From the NCBI RefSeq assembly GCF_003019815.1, contig NZ_CP027773.1:4118501-4182500 (forward strand): a DNA stretch of 64,000 bases, read 5' to 3'. Below are positions 41,784 to 50,303 of the stretch, piece after piece. The position numbers and the translations under genes are program-made. Under the pieces are notes generated by a model, which made no database searches, was not told where the DNA came from, and saw only the letters and a program-made list of their open reading frames with translations. The DNA comes from Variovorax sp. PMC12 (lineage in GTDB: Bacteria; Pseudomonadota; Gammaproteobacteria; Burkholderiales; Burkholderiaceae_C). The number at the start of each line of letters is the position of its first letter. Position 1 is the first letter of the stretch.

Positions 41784-42833
41784 ATGGCCCTGATGGATTT
41801 CATCAAGAAACAGTTCATCGACATCATCCAGTGGACCGAGACCGGCGACGGCACGCTGGCCTGGCGCTTCCCGATGGCGGAGATGGAAATCCAGAACGGC
41901 GCATCGCTCACCGTTCGCGAATCCCAGGTGGCGGTTTTCGTCAACGAAGGCAAGGTGGCCGACGTGTTCGGCCCCGGCATGTACAAGCTCACGACGCAGA
42001 CGCTGCCCGTGCTCACGTACCTGAAGAACTGGGACAAGCTCTTCGAATCCCCCTTCAAGAGCGACGTCTACTTCTTCAGCACCCGCCAGCAGGTCGACCA
42101 GAAGTGGGGCACGCCCCAGCCGATCACCATCCGCGACAAGGACTTCGGCGCCGTGCGCCTGCGGGCCTTCGGCAACTACAGCTTCCGCATCGGCGACGCC
42201 AAGCTGTTCCACACCGAGATCTCCGGCACGCGCGACATCTACAGCGTGGCCGACCTCGACGGCCAGCTGCGCGGGCTGGTGCTGCAGAACATCAGCAACG
42301 CCATCGCTTCCAGCGGCGTGCCCTTCCTCGACCTGGCGGCCAACCAGATCCAGTTCGCGCAGGCGCTGGCCGCGCAACTGGTGCCCGAATTCGAGAAGAT
42401 CGGCATCAAGCTCGAGAACATCACGGTCCAGAACGTCTCGCTGCCCGAAGAGCTGCAGAAGATCCTCGACCAGAAGATCGGCATGGGCATGGTCGGCAAC
42501 GACATGGGCAAGTTCATGCAGTACCAGACGGCGCAGGCCATCCCCAAGTTCGCCGAGGGCGCGGCCAACGGCGGCGGCATTGCCGGCGACGCGATGGGCC
42601 TGGGCGCCGGCGTGGCGCTCGGCCAGGTGCTGGCGCAGAACCTCGCGCAGGGCCTGAGCCCCAACGCGGCCGCCCAGGCCGCGGCGACCCAGCAGCAGCC
42701 TGCCGTGGCCGTGGTGAGCCCCACCGACGTGATGACCACGCTCGAGAAGCTCGGCGAACTCAAGACCAAGGGCATCCTCACGCAGGAAGAGTTCGACGCC
42801 AAGAAGGCCGAGTTGCTCAAGAAGCTGGTCTAA
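41784..42833 (+). CDS. SPFH-domain protein with C-terminal SHOCT motif
   Basis: A 349-residue band-7/flotillin-superfamily protein of the YdjI/virion-core-like type. It starts MALMDFIKKQFIDIIQWTE, which lacks a classical transmembrane anchor. The SPFH region spans about 25-235 (TVRESQVAVFVNEGKVADVF; RLRAFGNYSFRIGDAKLFH; KIGIKLENITVQNVSLPEEL). A Gly/Ala/Gln-rich linker leads to a SHOCT helix pair (LEKLGELKTKGILTQEEFDA). Such proteins form membrane-associated oligomers and often lie next to DUF4178, DUF350 and polyamine-synthase genes, as here. GAGGAG precedes the ATG. It opens the eight-gene plus-strand run. Confidence 0.9.
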   Translation: MALMDFIKKQFIDIIQWTETGDGTLAWRFPMAEMEIQNGASLTVRESQVAVFVNEGKVADVFGPGMYKLTTQTLPVLTYLKNWDKLFESPFKSDVYFFSTRQQVDQKWGTPQPITIRDKDFGAVRLRAFGNYSFRIGDAKLFHTEISGTRDIYSVADLDGQLRGLVLQNISNAIASSGVPFLDLAANQIQFAQALAAQLVPEFEKIGIKLENITVQNVSLPEELQKILDQKIGMGMVGNDMGKFMQYQTAQAIPKFAEGAANGGGIAGDAMGLGAGVALGQVLAQNLAQGLSPNAAAQAAATQQQPAVAVVSPTDVMTTLEKLGELKTKGILTQEEFDAKKAELLKKLV

Positions 42834-42929
42834 CCCGCAGGCTTCGCGCACTTCGTGTCGCTACTCCTTCCCCCTTGCAGGGGGCGATACCTGCGGCCCG
42901 GCATAGCCGGTTCCGCGGTATCTCCCGCC
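42834..42929 (-). repeat. Dispersed GC-rich repeat, family A copy 2
   Basis: In reverse orientation to the copy at 18440. It reads AGGCTTCGCGCACTTCGTGT, then CCCCCTTGCAGGGGGCG, TACCTGCGGCCCGGC and GGTTCCGCGGTATC. It begins directly after the SPFH stop codon and occupies most of the gap before the DUF4178 gene, so it will be in the transcript of this cluster. Confidence 0.88.
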
Positions 42930-42957
42930 TCGTTCGCCGTGTCTTCAGCATCGCTTC

Positions 42958-44448
42958 ATGGCTGAGGAAACCGGCAACCAACGCTACTACCGCGCGCCCT
43001 GCCCCGGCTGCGGCGCGCCGGTCGAATTCCGCTCGGCGCAATCGACGCATGCGGTCTGCCCGTACTGCCAGAGCACGGTCGTGCGCCAGGGCGACACGCT
43101 CGCGCGCACCGGCAAGATGGCCGAGCTGTTCGACGACTTCAGCCCGCTGCAGCTGTTTGCCGCCGGTCGCATCCAGGACAAGCCGTTCACGCTGATCGGC
43201 CGGCTGCAATACACCTACCCGGGCGGGCGCTGGACCGAATGGATCGCCACGCTCGACGGCGACCGCACCGGCGTGCTCAGCGAGGACAACGGCGCCTACG
43301 TCTTCGCGCTGCCCTTCGACCTGCAGCGCGCCGCGCCGCCCTGGAACGAGCTGCGCGTGGGCGCGACCACCGCCTTCGCCGGCCAGAGCTACACCGTCAC
43401 CTCGAACGAGCAGGTGGCGCTGACTTCCGCGCAGGGCGAGCTGCCGCACCTGCCCGAACTCGGCCGCTCCTTCGCGATGGTCGAGCTGCGCAACGACAAG
43501 GGGCTGGTGCTCAGCATCGACTACGGCACCGCCACGCCCAGCGCCTACCTCGGCCGCTCGGTTCAGCTCGACGACCTGCAGCTCACCGGCCTGCGCGAGG
43601 AATCGGCCAAGGACGAGAAAGGCCGCAGCTTCAACTGTCCCAACTGCGGCTCGCCCGTCACCGTCAACCTGGCGGACAGCAAGAGCATCACCTGCCGTTC
43701 GTGCAACAGCATCATCGACCTGACGCAGGGCATCGGCGGCGAGCTCAAGCATGCGACGCAGGACGAGCCCGTGCGCCCGCTCATCGCGCTCGGCAGCATG
43801 GGCCAGCTGCAGGGTGCGCAGTGGCAGGTGGTCGGCTTCCAGCACCGCATGGGCACCGAGCCCGGCGACGACGAGCAGTTCGGCTGGGACGAGTACCTGC
43901 TCTACAACAAGAAGCGCGGCTTCAGCTTCCTGGTCGACGCGGAAGACGGCTGGAGCATGGTCAAGCCGACCACCGGCGCCCCGGTGATGGCCGAGAACGG
44001 CAGCACCGCCACCTACCTCAACAAGCGCTACCAGCAGCAGTACGCCTACAACGCCGAGACCACCTATGTGGCGGGCGAGTTCTACTGGCAGGTCGAGCGC
44101 GGCCAGAAGACCTTCAACCGCGACTTCGCCAGCGGCCCCGCGCTGCTCTCGATGGAGCGCTCGGCCAACGAGCTCACCTGGTCTTCGGGCATCAAGCTCG
44201 ACAGCGGCGTGGTGGCCACCGCCTTCAAGCTCGACGCCAAGAAGGACATGTTCAAGCGCGCCGACGCGCTGCCCGTGAGCGCGGCGGCGTCGAAGATGGG
44301 CTGCGGCACGATCATCATCATCATCGTCGTGATCATCATCCTGCTGATCATCCTGAGCACCTGCAGCAGCAGTGGCGGCTCTTCGAGCGGCTACCGCAGC
44401 TCGGGCGGCTCCTACGGCGGCTACTCGAGTGGCGGCGGGCACAAATGA
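42958..44448 (+). CDS. DUF4178 protein with two zinc ribbons and a C-terminal membrane anchor
   Basis: A 496-residue protein. Two zinc ribbons (CPGCGAPVEF..CPYC at about 15-38; CPNCGSPVTV..CRSC at about 226-247) each precede a DUF4178 domain (FTLIGRLQYTYPGGRWTEW; WQVVGFQHRMGTEPGDDEQF with WDEYLLYN). After a mixed region there is one transmembrane helix made of Ile/Val (about 450-468) ending in Cys, then a Ser/Gly/Tyr-rich tail. The anchor at the C-terminus implies that the domains are cytoplasmic. Function is unknown; the family travels with SPFH, DUF350 and polyamine synthase genes. No strong ribosome site precedes its ATG. Confidence 0.88.
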   Translation: MAEETGNQRYYRAPCPGCGAPVEFRSAQSTHAVCPYCQSTVVRQGDTLARTGKMAELFDDFSPLQLFAAGRIQDKPFTLIGRLQYTYPGGRWTEWIATLDGDRTGVLSEDNGAYVFALPFDLQRAAPPWNELRVGATTAFAGQSYTVTSNEQVALTSAQGELPHLPELGRSFAMVELRNDKGLVLSIDYGTATPSAYLGRSVQLDDLQLTGLREESAKDEKGRSFNCPNCGSPVTVNLADSKSITCRSCNSIIDLTQGIGGELKHATQDEPVRPLIALGSMGQLQGAQWQVVGFQHRMGTEPGDDEQFGWDEYLLYNKKRGFSFLVDAEDGWSMVKPTTGAPVMAENGSTATYLNKRYQQQYAYNAETTYVAGEFYWQVERGQKTFNRDFASGPALLSMERSANELTWSSGIKLDSGVVATAFKLDAKKDMFKRADALPVSAAASKMGCGTIIIIIVVIIILLIILSTCSSSGGSSSGYRSSGGSYGGYSSGGGHK

Positions 44449-44505
44449 CGAGGAAGATGCGCATGACGCACCCGATGTATCTCATTACTACGACTGGAGG
44501 TCCCC

Positions 44506-44724
44506 ATGGGATTTGAATGGCTGAAACCGGGCGTGGTCCTCGGATCGCTCGTGTACGCGCTGATCGGCGTCGTGATCTTCTGGCTCTGCTTCCTGATCAT
44601 CGACAAGATCACGCCCTATGACCTGTGGGGCGAGATCGTCGAGAAGCAGAACGTGGCGCTGGGCCTCGTCGTGGCGGCAATGAGCCTGGGCATCAGCATC
44701 ATCGTGGCTGCTGCAATCCATTGA
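44506..44724 (+). CDS. DUF350 small membrane protein
   Basis: A 72-residue protein with two hydrophobic helices (VLGSLVYALIGVVIFWLCFL and ALGLVVAAMSLGISIIVAAA) joined by a short polar loop, IIDKITPYDLWGEIVEKQN. This is the single-repeat form of DUF350 (YjfL-like). GGAGG lies 6 bases before the ATG. Its stop overlaps the TTG start of the next gene. In E. coli a DUF350 protein is encoded with a glutathionylspermidine-synthase-like gene; the polyamine link recurs here. Confidence 0.9.
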   Translation: MGFEWLKPGVVLGSLVYALIGVVIFWLCFLIIDKITPYDLWGEIVEKQNVALGLVVAAMSLGISIIVAAAIH

Positions 44725-46364
44725 GCGACGCGGCCTCGCCCGCGCGCACCCCGGATGCGCGGGGGCCGCAACCCGTCGAAGTCGCGCTGCTCGCCAGCGT
44801 GTTCGTGGTCGCCGCCTGCGGGCTGGTCTACGAACTGAGCGCGGCCGCGCTGAGCTCCTACCTGCTCGGCGACTCGGTGCTGCAGTTCAGCACCATCATC
44901 GGCACCTACCTGTTCGCGATGGGCGTGGGCTCCTGGCTCTCGCGCTATTTCGATCGCCAGCTGCCGGCGCACTTCCTGCGCATCGAGCTGATGGTCGCGC
45001 TGATCGGCGGCGCGCTGCCGGCGATCCTGTTCCTGGCCAACGCCTACGTGCCGGGCGCCTTCCGGCTGCTGCTCTATGGCCTGGTGATGGTGGTCGGCAC
45101 GCTGGTGGGCCTCGAGATCCCGCTGGTGATGCGCATCCTGAAGCGCAACATCGTGCTCAAGAACCTGGTGTCGCAGGTGCTGACCTTCGACTACCTCGGC
45201 GCGCTCGCGGTGTCGGTGGCGTTCCCGCTCATCCTGGTGCCGCAGCTCGGCATGATCCGCACGGGCCTGCTGTTCGGCTTCATGAACGCGGCGGTGGCGG
45301 TGTGGGCGCTGTGGCTGTTCCGCCATGAGCTGCGCCGCATCGGCGCGCATGCGCTCGCCTGCTTCCTGTCGCTGGCGGCGCTGCTGGCGGCCTTCGTGTG
45401 GGCCGACCACATCACCACGCTGGCGGAAGACAAGTTCTACCAGGACCGCATCGTGTTCAGCGCGACCTCGCCGTACCAGCGCATCGTGGTCACGCGCGGG
45501 CTGCTCGGGCACCGCCTGTTCCTGAACGGCAACCTGCAGTTCGCCGAGCGCGACGAGTACCGCTACCACGAGGCGCTGGTGCATCCGGTGATGGCCGCGC
45601 AGGGCGCGCCGAAGAAGGTCGCGGTGCTCGGCGGCGGCGACGGCATGGCGGTGCGCGAGATCCTCAAGTACCCCTCGGTCGAGTCGGTCACGCTGGTGGA
45701 GCTGGACCCGAACATGACCAGGCTCTTCACCGAGCACGAGACGCTGGCCGCGCTCAACGGCCACTCGCTCTCGTCGCCCAAGGTGAAGATCGTCAACACC
45801 GACGCCTTCCAGTGGCTGCAGCAGCCGGGCGGGTCGAGCGCCGCCGGGCCGTCCCAAGGCGCGAGCGCCCCCTCGGGGGGCAGCGAACCACGCGAAGCGG
45901 GGAGCGTGGGGGTCGACGACCTTTACGACGTGATCGTGGTCGACTTTCCCGATCCGACCAACTTCGCGATCGGCAAGCTCTACACCAACAGCTTCTACGC
46001 GCTGCTCGAAAAGCGCCTGTCGGCCAGCGGCTATGCGGTGATCCAGACCACCTCGCCGCTGGTGGCGCGCAAGAGCTACTGGACCGTGGCGACCACCATC
46101 GAGTCGGTCGGCCTGCGCGCCACGCCGTACCACGCGCACGTGCCCAGCTTCGGCGAGTGGGGCTACATCATCGCGAGCCGCCGGCCTTATCGCATGCCCG
46201 ATGCCTTGCCTGCCGGCCTGCGCTTCCTGTCGCCGTCCACGCTGCCGCTGATGTTCGACTTTCCGCTCGACATGGCGCGCGTGCCGACCGAAGTGAACCG
46301 GCTGTCGAACCAGATCCTCGTCACCACCTATGAGCAGGAGTGGGGCAAGGTCATGGCGCACTGA
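44721..46364 (+). CDS. Membrane-embedded spermidine-synthase-like protein
   Basis: A 547-residue fusion. Residues about 20-225 hold seven hydrophobic helices (CGLVYELSAAALSSYLLG; IIGTYLFAMGVGSWLSRYF). The C-terminal half is a polyamine aminopropyltransferase-like domain: YQRIVVTRGLLGHRLFLNG, the SAM-fold motif VLGGGDGMAVREIL, VELDPNMTRLF and the catalytic-strand Asp in VVDFPDPTN. A family B repeat inserts about 25 residues between NTDAFQWL and that catalytic strand. Start is TTG at 44721 overlapping the DUF350 stop (TTGA). Whether it makes spermidine or acts on another amine is unknown. Confidence 0.88.
   Translation: MSDAASPARTPDARGPQPVEVALLASVFVVAACGLVYELSAAALSSYLLGDSVLQFSTIIGTYLFAMGVGSWLSRYFDRQLPAHFLRIELMVALIGGALPAILFLANAYVPGAFRLLLYGLVMVVGTLVGLEIPLVMRILKRNIVLKNLVSQVLTFDYLGALAVSVAFPLILVPQLGMIRTGLLFGFMNAAVAVWALWLFRHELRRIGAHALACFLSLAALLAAFVWADHITTLAEDKFYQDRIVFSATSPYQRIVVTRGLLGHRLFLNGNLQFAERDEYRYHEALVHPVMAAQGAPKKVAVLGGGDGMAVREILKYPSVESVTLVELDPNMTRLFTEHETLAALNGHSLSSPKVKIVNTDAFQWLQQPGGSSAAGPSQGASAPSGGSEPREAGSVGVDDLYDVIVVDFPDPTNFAIGKLYTNSFYALLEKRLSASGYAVIQTTSPLVARKSYWTVATTIESVGLRATPYHAHVPSFGEWGYIIASRRPYRMPDALPAGLRFLSPSTLPLMFDFPLDMARVPTEVNRLSNQILVTTYEQEWGKVMAH
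45840..45912 (+). repeat. Family B repeat, in frame inside the polyamine-synthase gene
   Basis: Reads GCCGCCGGGCCGTCCCAAGG, then GCGCCCCCTCGGGGGGCAGC, CCACGCGAAGCGGGGAGC and GTGGGGG. Translated AAGPSQGASAPSGGSEPREA, the same frame as the metX copy. It lies in the loop between the DA motif and the catalytic Asp strand of the aminopropyltransferase domain. Confidence 0.87.
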
Positions 46365-46372
46365 ATGATGAA

Positions 46373-46473
46373 CTCCCCCAGGCTTCGCGCACTTCCTGTC
46401 GCTTCGCCTTCCCCCTCGCCGGGGGCAACACCTGCGGCCCGGCAGAGCCGGTTCCGCGGTGTTCCTGGAAGGG
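46373..46473 (-). repeat. Dispersed GC-rich repeat, family A copy 3
   Basis: In reverse orientation to the copy at 18440. It reads CTCCCCCAGGCTTCGCGCAC, then CCCCCTCGCCGGGGGCAACA, CCTGCGGCCCGGCAGAGCC and GGTTCCGCGGTGTTCCTGG. It fills the gap between the polyamine-synthase and FAD-oxidoreductase genes, and its end supplies part of the ribosome site of the latter. Confidence 0.9.
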
Positions 46474-46483
46474 AGCGATGCGA

Positions 46484-48124
46484 ATGAAGCGCCGTGGCTT
46501 CCTGGGGGCGGCGGGTGCGGCGGGCGCCCTCGCGCTGGCCGGCTGCGAGGCGCCGCCACCACCCATCGAAGGCGGCTTCACCGGCATCGACGTCACGCGC
46601 GGCCACGCGATGCGCGACGGCGCGCTCAAGGGCGCGGCGCCCGCCGTCGTGAAGCGCACGCGCGTATTGATTGCCGGCGGGGGCGTGGCCGGACTCGCGG
46701 CGGCGCGCGCGCTGCGGCTCGCCGGCGTCGAAGACTTCGCGCTGCTCGAGCTCGAGGACACCGCTGGCGGCAACGCGCGCGGCGGCTTGGTCAACGGCAT
46801 CGCCTGCCCGCTCGGCGCGCACTACCTGCCGGTGCCGGGAGACGATGCGCGCGAGGTGCAGGACCTGCTCGAGGAACTCGGCCTGCGCCGCCGCGTGGCG
46901 GGCCGCTGGGAATATGACGAGCTCAACCTCTGCCACGCCCCGCAGGAGCGGCTGTTCCTGCACGGCGAATGGCAGGACGGCCTGCTGCCCGTGCACGGCG
47001 TTGGCGAGAGCACGATGGCGCAGTACCGCAAGTTCGCGCAGCGCATCGACACCCTGCAGCACGCGGCGCATTTCGCCATTCCCACGCTCAAGGTCGCCAT
47101 CACGCCCGAGCTGCTGGCGCTCGACGCCATCCCCTTCTCCAATTGGCTCGACAGCGAGGGCTTCAGCGACGCGCAGCTGCGCTGGTACCTCGACTACTGC
47201 TGCCGCGACGACTACGGCGCCGGCATCGCGCATGTTTCCGCCTGGGCCGGCATCCACTATTTCGCGAGCCGCCACGGCTTCCACGCGCCCGGCGACCCGA
47301 GCGGCAGCGTCAACGATTCGAGCCCCGAGCGCGACGGCATCCTCACCTGGCCCGAAGGCAACGGCTGGCTCACGCGGCAGCTGGCCAGGCCGCTCGGCGA
47401 GCGGCTGCACACCGGCCAGGTCGTCACGCGCATCGCCGAGTCGCGCGGCGGCGTCGAGGTCGATGCATGGGACGCGAAGACGAAGTCGCTCGTGCGCTGG
47501 CAGGCCGAGCGCTGCATCGTCGCGCTGCCGGTGTTCATTGCCGCCCGCGTGGTCGAGAACCCGCCGCCCGTGCTGGCCAACGCCGCCGCGCATGTGCGCT
47601 ACGCGCCGTGGCTGGTGGCCAACGTGCACCTGCGCGGCCCGCTGGCCGACAGGCCCGGCGCCGCGCCGAGCTGGGACAACGTGATCTACGGCACGCGCGG
47701 CCTCGGCTATGTCGATGCGCGCCACCAGGCGCTCGACCCGACGCCGCGCGGCACCGTGCTCAGCTGGTATCGCCCGCTGGGCCCGAGCAGCTACGACACC
47801 GCCGATGGCCGCCGCCTGCTGCTCGACCGCCCATGGACCGGCTGGCGCGACGACCTGCTCGCGGAGCTGTCGCTGCCGCATCCAGACCTGCCCGCGCTTG
47901 CCACGCGCATCGAGATCACGCGCTACGGGCATGCCATGTCGATCCCCGGGCCAGGCCTGCTGGCGCAGATCGGGTCGCAGCGCAGCGCACCGGACGAGGC
48001 GCATCGCGGCAGCGTCGTCGCGGGGCGGTTGTCGTTCGCGCATGCGGACTGGTCGGGCTACTCCATCTTCGAAGAGGCATTCACGCGCGGCCATGTCGCG
48101 GGCACCGGCGCGGCGTCCGCATGA
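46484..48124 (+). CDS. Tat-exported lipoprotein FAD-dependent oxidoreductase (amine-oxidase-like)
   Basis: A 546-residue flavoprotein. The N-terminus MKRRGFLGAAGAAGALALAG has a twin-Arg pattern and a lipobox ending in Cys (LAGC), so it is probably folded in the cytoplasm, exported by Tat and lipid-anchored in the periplasm. The dinucleotide fold is VLIAGGGVAGLAAARALRLA near residue 60, with LLELEDTAGGNARGG after it. A late GYSIFEEAFTRGHVAG resembles the FAD-closing motif of amine oxidases. Start choice is between ATG 46478 and ATG 46484; the latter is 8 bases from GGAG. Placement after a polyamine synthase suggests a polyamine substrate, which is inference. Confidence 0.8.
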   Translation: MKRRGFLGAAGAAGALALAGCEAPPPPIEGGFTGIDVTRGHAMRDGALKGAAPAVVKRTRVLIAGGGVAGLAAARALRLAGVEDFALLELEDTAGGNARGGLVNGIACPLGAHYLPVPGDDAREVQDLLEELGLRRRVAGRWEYDELNLCHAPQERLFLHGEWQDGLLPVHGVGESTMAQYRKFAQRIDTLQHAAHFAIPTLKVAITPELLALDAIPFSNWLDSEGFSDAQLRWYLDYCCRDDYGAGIAHVSAWAGIHYFASRHGFHAPGDPSGSVNDSSPERDGILTWPEGNGWLTRQLARPLGERLHTGQVVTRIAESRGGVEVDAWDAKTKSLVRWQAERCIVALPVFIAARVVENPPPVLANAAAHVRYAPWLVANVHLRGPLADRPGAAPSWDNVIYGTRGLGYVDARHQALDPTPRGTVLSWYRPLGPSSYDTADGRRLLLDRPWTGWRDDLLAELSLPHPDLPALATRIEITRYGHAMSIPGPGLLAQIGSQRSAPDEAHRGSVVAGRLSFAHADWSGYSIFEEAFTRGHVAGTGAASA

Positions 48125-49233
48125 TGAGGACGCTGGTGCTCGGCGGGTACGGCAATTTCGGCGCGCGCATCTGCCGGGCGCTGGCCGCCGACGCCGGCAT
48201 CGAGCTGCTGGTGGCCGGGCGCGATGCGCGGCGCGCCACGGCGTTCGCCGAATCGCTGGGCGGTGGCGCGCGCGGGGTTCGCATCGACGTGCAGGCGCCG
48301 GACCTCGCGGACACGCTGCGCCGGCTCGGCGTGGCGCTGGCGATCCACACCGCCGGGCCGTTCCAGAACCAGGGCTACGGCGTGCCGCAGGCCGTTGCGG
48401 CGGCGGGCGCGCACTACATCGACCTGGCCGACGGCCGCCGCTTCGTGTGCGACTTTCCCGGCGCGCTCGACACCGCGTTCCGCAATGCCGGCCGCACGGG
48501 CATCAGCGGCGCCAGCACGGTGCCTGCGCTGTCGTCCGCCGTGGTCGACCATCTGGCGGCGGGCTGGCAAGGCATCCACGGCATCGACATCTGCATCGCG
48601 CCCGCGCAAGGCGCGCCGCGCGGCGAAGCCACGCTGGCCGGCGTGCTCGCCTACTGCGGCGAGCCGATCCGCGTCTGGCATGGCGGGCGCTGGACCGAGC
48701 AGCCCGGCTGGGCGCACCCGACGAAAGTCGCGTTCGCGCGCATGAAGCCGCGCCGCGGTGCGCTGTGCGACATCCCCGATCTCGAACTCTTTCCCGCGCG
48801 CCATGCCGGTGTGCAGTCGGTCATGTTCCGCGCCGCGCTCGAAGTCGGATTGGCGCAGCAGGCCTTTGCGTTCCTGGCCTTCCTGCGCCGCGTGGGCGTG
48901 CTGCCCGCGCCGCAAAAGCTGGCGCCGCTGCTGCATTCGGCGGGCCGCGTGTTCGATGCGCTCGGTACTGCGCTGGGCGGCATGGTGGTGCGCGTCGAAG
49001 GCACCGACGCATCGGGCCGCACCGCGCGCCGCGCCTGGCACATTGCCGCCGACGACAACCACGGCCCGGAGATCCCCTGCATGGCGGCCATCCTGCTGGC
49101 CCGGCGCCTGGCGCGCGGCGACGCACTGCCCGCCGGTGCGCACGCCTGCGCGGGTTTGCTGACGCTGGAGGAATTCGAGCCCGAGTTCGCGCGCTGGGGC
49201 ACGGTGACGGACACGGTCGAAGAAGGCGCATGA
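48121..49233 (+). CDS. Saccharopine-dehydrogenase-like NAD(P)-binding protein
   Basis: A 370-residue protein with an N-terminal Rossmann fold (MMRTLVLGGYGNFGARICRA) and the saccharopine-reductase-like continuation LLVAGRDARRATAFAESLGG, then AIHTAGPFQNQGYGVPQAVA. The following GAHYIDLADGRRFV and GASTVPALSSAVVDHLA are typical of this group of short saccharopine dehydrogenase relatives. The C-terminal half is alpha/beta without a recognised catalytic motif. It starts inside the upstream stop (ATGATG around the TGA) and overlaps the next gene by 4 bp. Substrate unknown; a role in handling an imine or amino acid product is a guess. Confidence 0.82.
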   Translation: MMRTLVLGGYGNFGARICRALAADAGIELLVAGRDARRATAFAESLGGGARGVRIDVQAPDLADTLRRLGVALAIHTAGPFQNQGYGVPQAVAAAGAHYIDLADGRRFVCDFPGALDTAFRNAGRTGISGASTVPALSSAVVDHLAAGWQGIHGIDICIAPAQGAPRGEATLAGVLAYCGEPIRVWHGGRWTEQPGWAHPTKVAFARMKPRRGALCDIPDLELFPARHAGVQSVMFRAALEVGLAQQAFAFLAFLRRVGVLPAPQKLAPLLHSAGRVFDALGTALGGMVVRVEGTDASGRTARRAWHIAADDNHGPEIPCMAAILLARRLARGDALPAGAHACAGLLTLEEFEPEFARWGTVTDTVEEGA

Positions 49234-49607
49234 CGCGCGCCGAAGCTGACGATCGCCTGCTGCGCCTGAGCCTCGTCGCCGTGTGGCTGTTCACGGCCGT
49301 CGCCAGCATCGTCGAGCTGAACGGGCAGAGCCGCGAGGTGCTGGCCGCCGCGGGCATCACTTCGCCGCCGTGGCTGGTGCAACTGCTGATCGGCGGCGGC
49401 CCCGCTGCGGACCTCCTCGTCGGCCTGGCGCTCTGGTTGCGACCCGGCCGTGCCAGCTACAGCGCCGCACTCGCCCTGATGCTTGCCATGACGCTAGTGG
49501 CGACCGTGCTACAGCCGAGTCTGTGGCTGCACCCGCTCGGCCCGTTGCTCAAGAACCTGCCCATCGCCGCCCTGCTCTGGCATCTTTACCGACGCGCGAC
49601 GCCATGA
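49230..49607 (+). CDS. DoxX-like small membrane protein
   Basis: A 125-residue protein with four hydrophobic helices (LSLVAVWLFTAVASIVEL; AADLLVGLALWL; AALALMLAMTLVATVL; LLKNLPIAALLWHLY), the DoxX_3-like pattern often encoded after NAD(P)-binding proteins. It overlaps the preceding and following genes by 4 bp each (ATGA), so four genes from 46484 to 50080 are chained by overlaps. Function unknown. Confidence 0.75.
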   Translation: MTRAEADDRLLRLSLVAVWLFTAVASIVELNGQSREVLAAAGITSPPWLVQLLIGGGPAADLLVGLALWLRPGRASYSAALALMLAMTLVATVLQPSLWLHPLGPLLKNLPIAALLWHLYRRATP

Positions 49608-50080
49608 ACACCTACCTCGTCCTCAAGTGGCTGCACATCGTCTCCAGCGTGCTGATGGTGGGCACCGGGCTGGGGTCGGCGTTCTACATGTTCTTCGCCA
49701 ACCGCAGCGGCAGCGTGCCCGCGCAGGCGGTGGTGAGCCGGCTGGTGGTGCGTGCCGACTGGTGGTTCACCACGCCCACCGTCATCATCCAGCCGGCCAC
49801 CGGCTTCGCGCTTGCGCACATGGCGGGCTGGCCGTTGTCCACGCCGTGGCTCGCGCTTTCGCTGGGGCTGTTCGTGTTCGCGGGCATCTGCTGGCTGCCG
49901 GTGGTGTGGCTGCAGATCCGCATGGCGGCCATCGCGGCGCAGGCGCATCGCGAATCGACGCCGCTGCCTCAGTTGTATGCGCGCTACCAGCGCTATTGGG
50001 AGCTGCTGGGCTATCCGGCCTTCGTGGCGATGGTGGTGGTGTTCTATCTGATGGTGAACAAGCCGCAGCTTTCGATCTGA
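49604..50080 (+). CDS. DUF2269-family integral membrane protein
   Basis: A 158-residue protein with four hydrophobic helices: YLVLKWLHIVSSVLMVGTGL, GFALAHMAGW, LALSLGLFVFAGICWLPVVW and YPAFVAMVVVFYLMV. The His in the first helix and the pattern LKxxHIxxSxxxxG fit the DUF2269 family of putative haem- or quinone-related membrane proteins. It closes the overlapping chain behind the FAD oxidoreductase and could pass electrons for it, though no direct evidence exists. Confidence 0.78.
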   Translation: MNTYLVLKWLHIVSSVLMVGTGLGSAFYMFFANRSGSVPAQAVVSRLVVRADWWFTTPTVIIQPATGFALAHMAGWPLSTPWLALSLGLFVFAGICWLPVVWLQIRMAAIAAQAHRESTPLPQLYARYQRYWELLGYPAFVAMVVVFYLMVNKPQLSI

Positions 50081-50303
50081 AATGAAAATCCGCTTTTCGC
50101 TTCGTCGAACTGCGCGTTCGGAGCACCCGGTGGCCCTCGCACGCGCCCTGAACAACAGCGCCCCTGACACCGCACCATGAGCCACTGACACGGCCGCGGC
50201 GCGGCCCCTGTGCGGTTTTCACGAAGACTTCACACACAGCGCCATTGCTTCACAGATGGTCCGCACACTCGCGGACGCCAACAAAAACACAGTGGGAGCG
50301 TCC

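Noticed and set aside
44625..44720. 32-codon upstream extension of the polyamine-synthase gene
   Set aside because: It lies inside the DUF350 gene in another frame and encodes Arg/Gly-rich shadow sequence; the TTG at the DUF350 stop fits coupled translation.
46340..46483. Upstream extension of the FAD oxidoreductase through the repeat
   Set aside because: It is encoded by the family A repeat and would hide the Tat/lipoprotein signal that begins at 46484.
50256..50303. Upstream ATG for the alpha-2-macroglobulin
   Set aside because: No ribosome site precedes it; ATG 50304 has GGGAG at good spacing.
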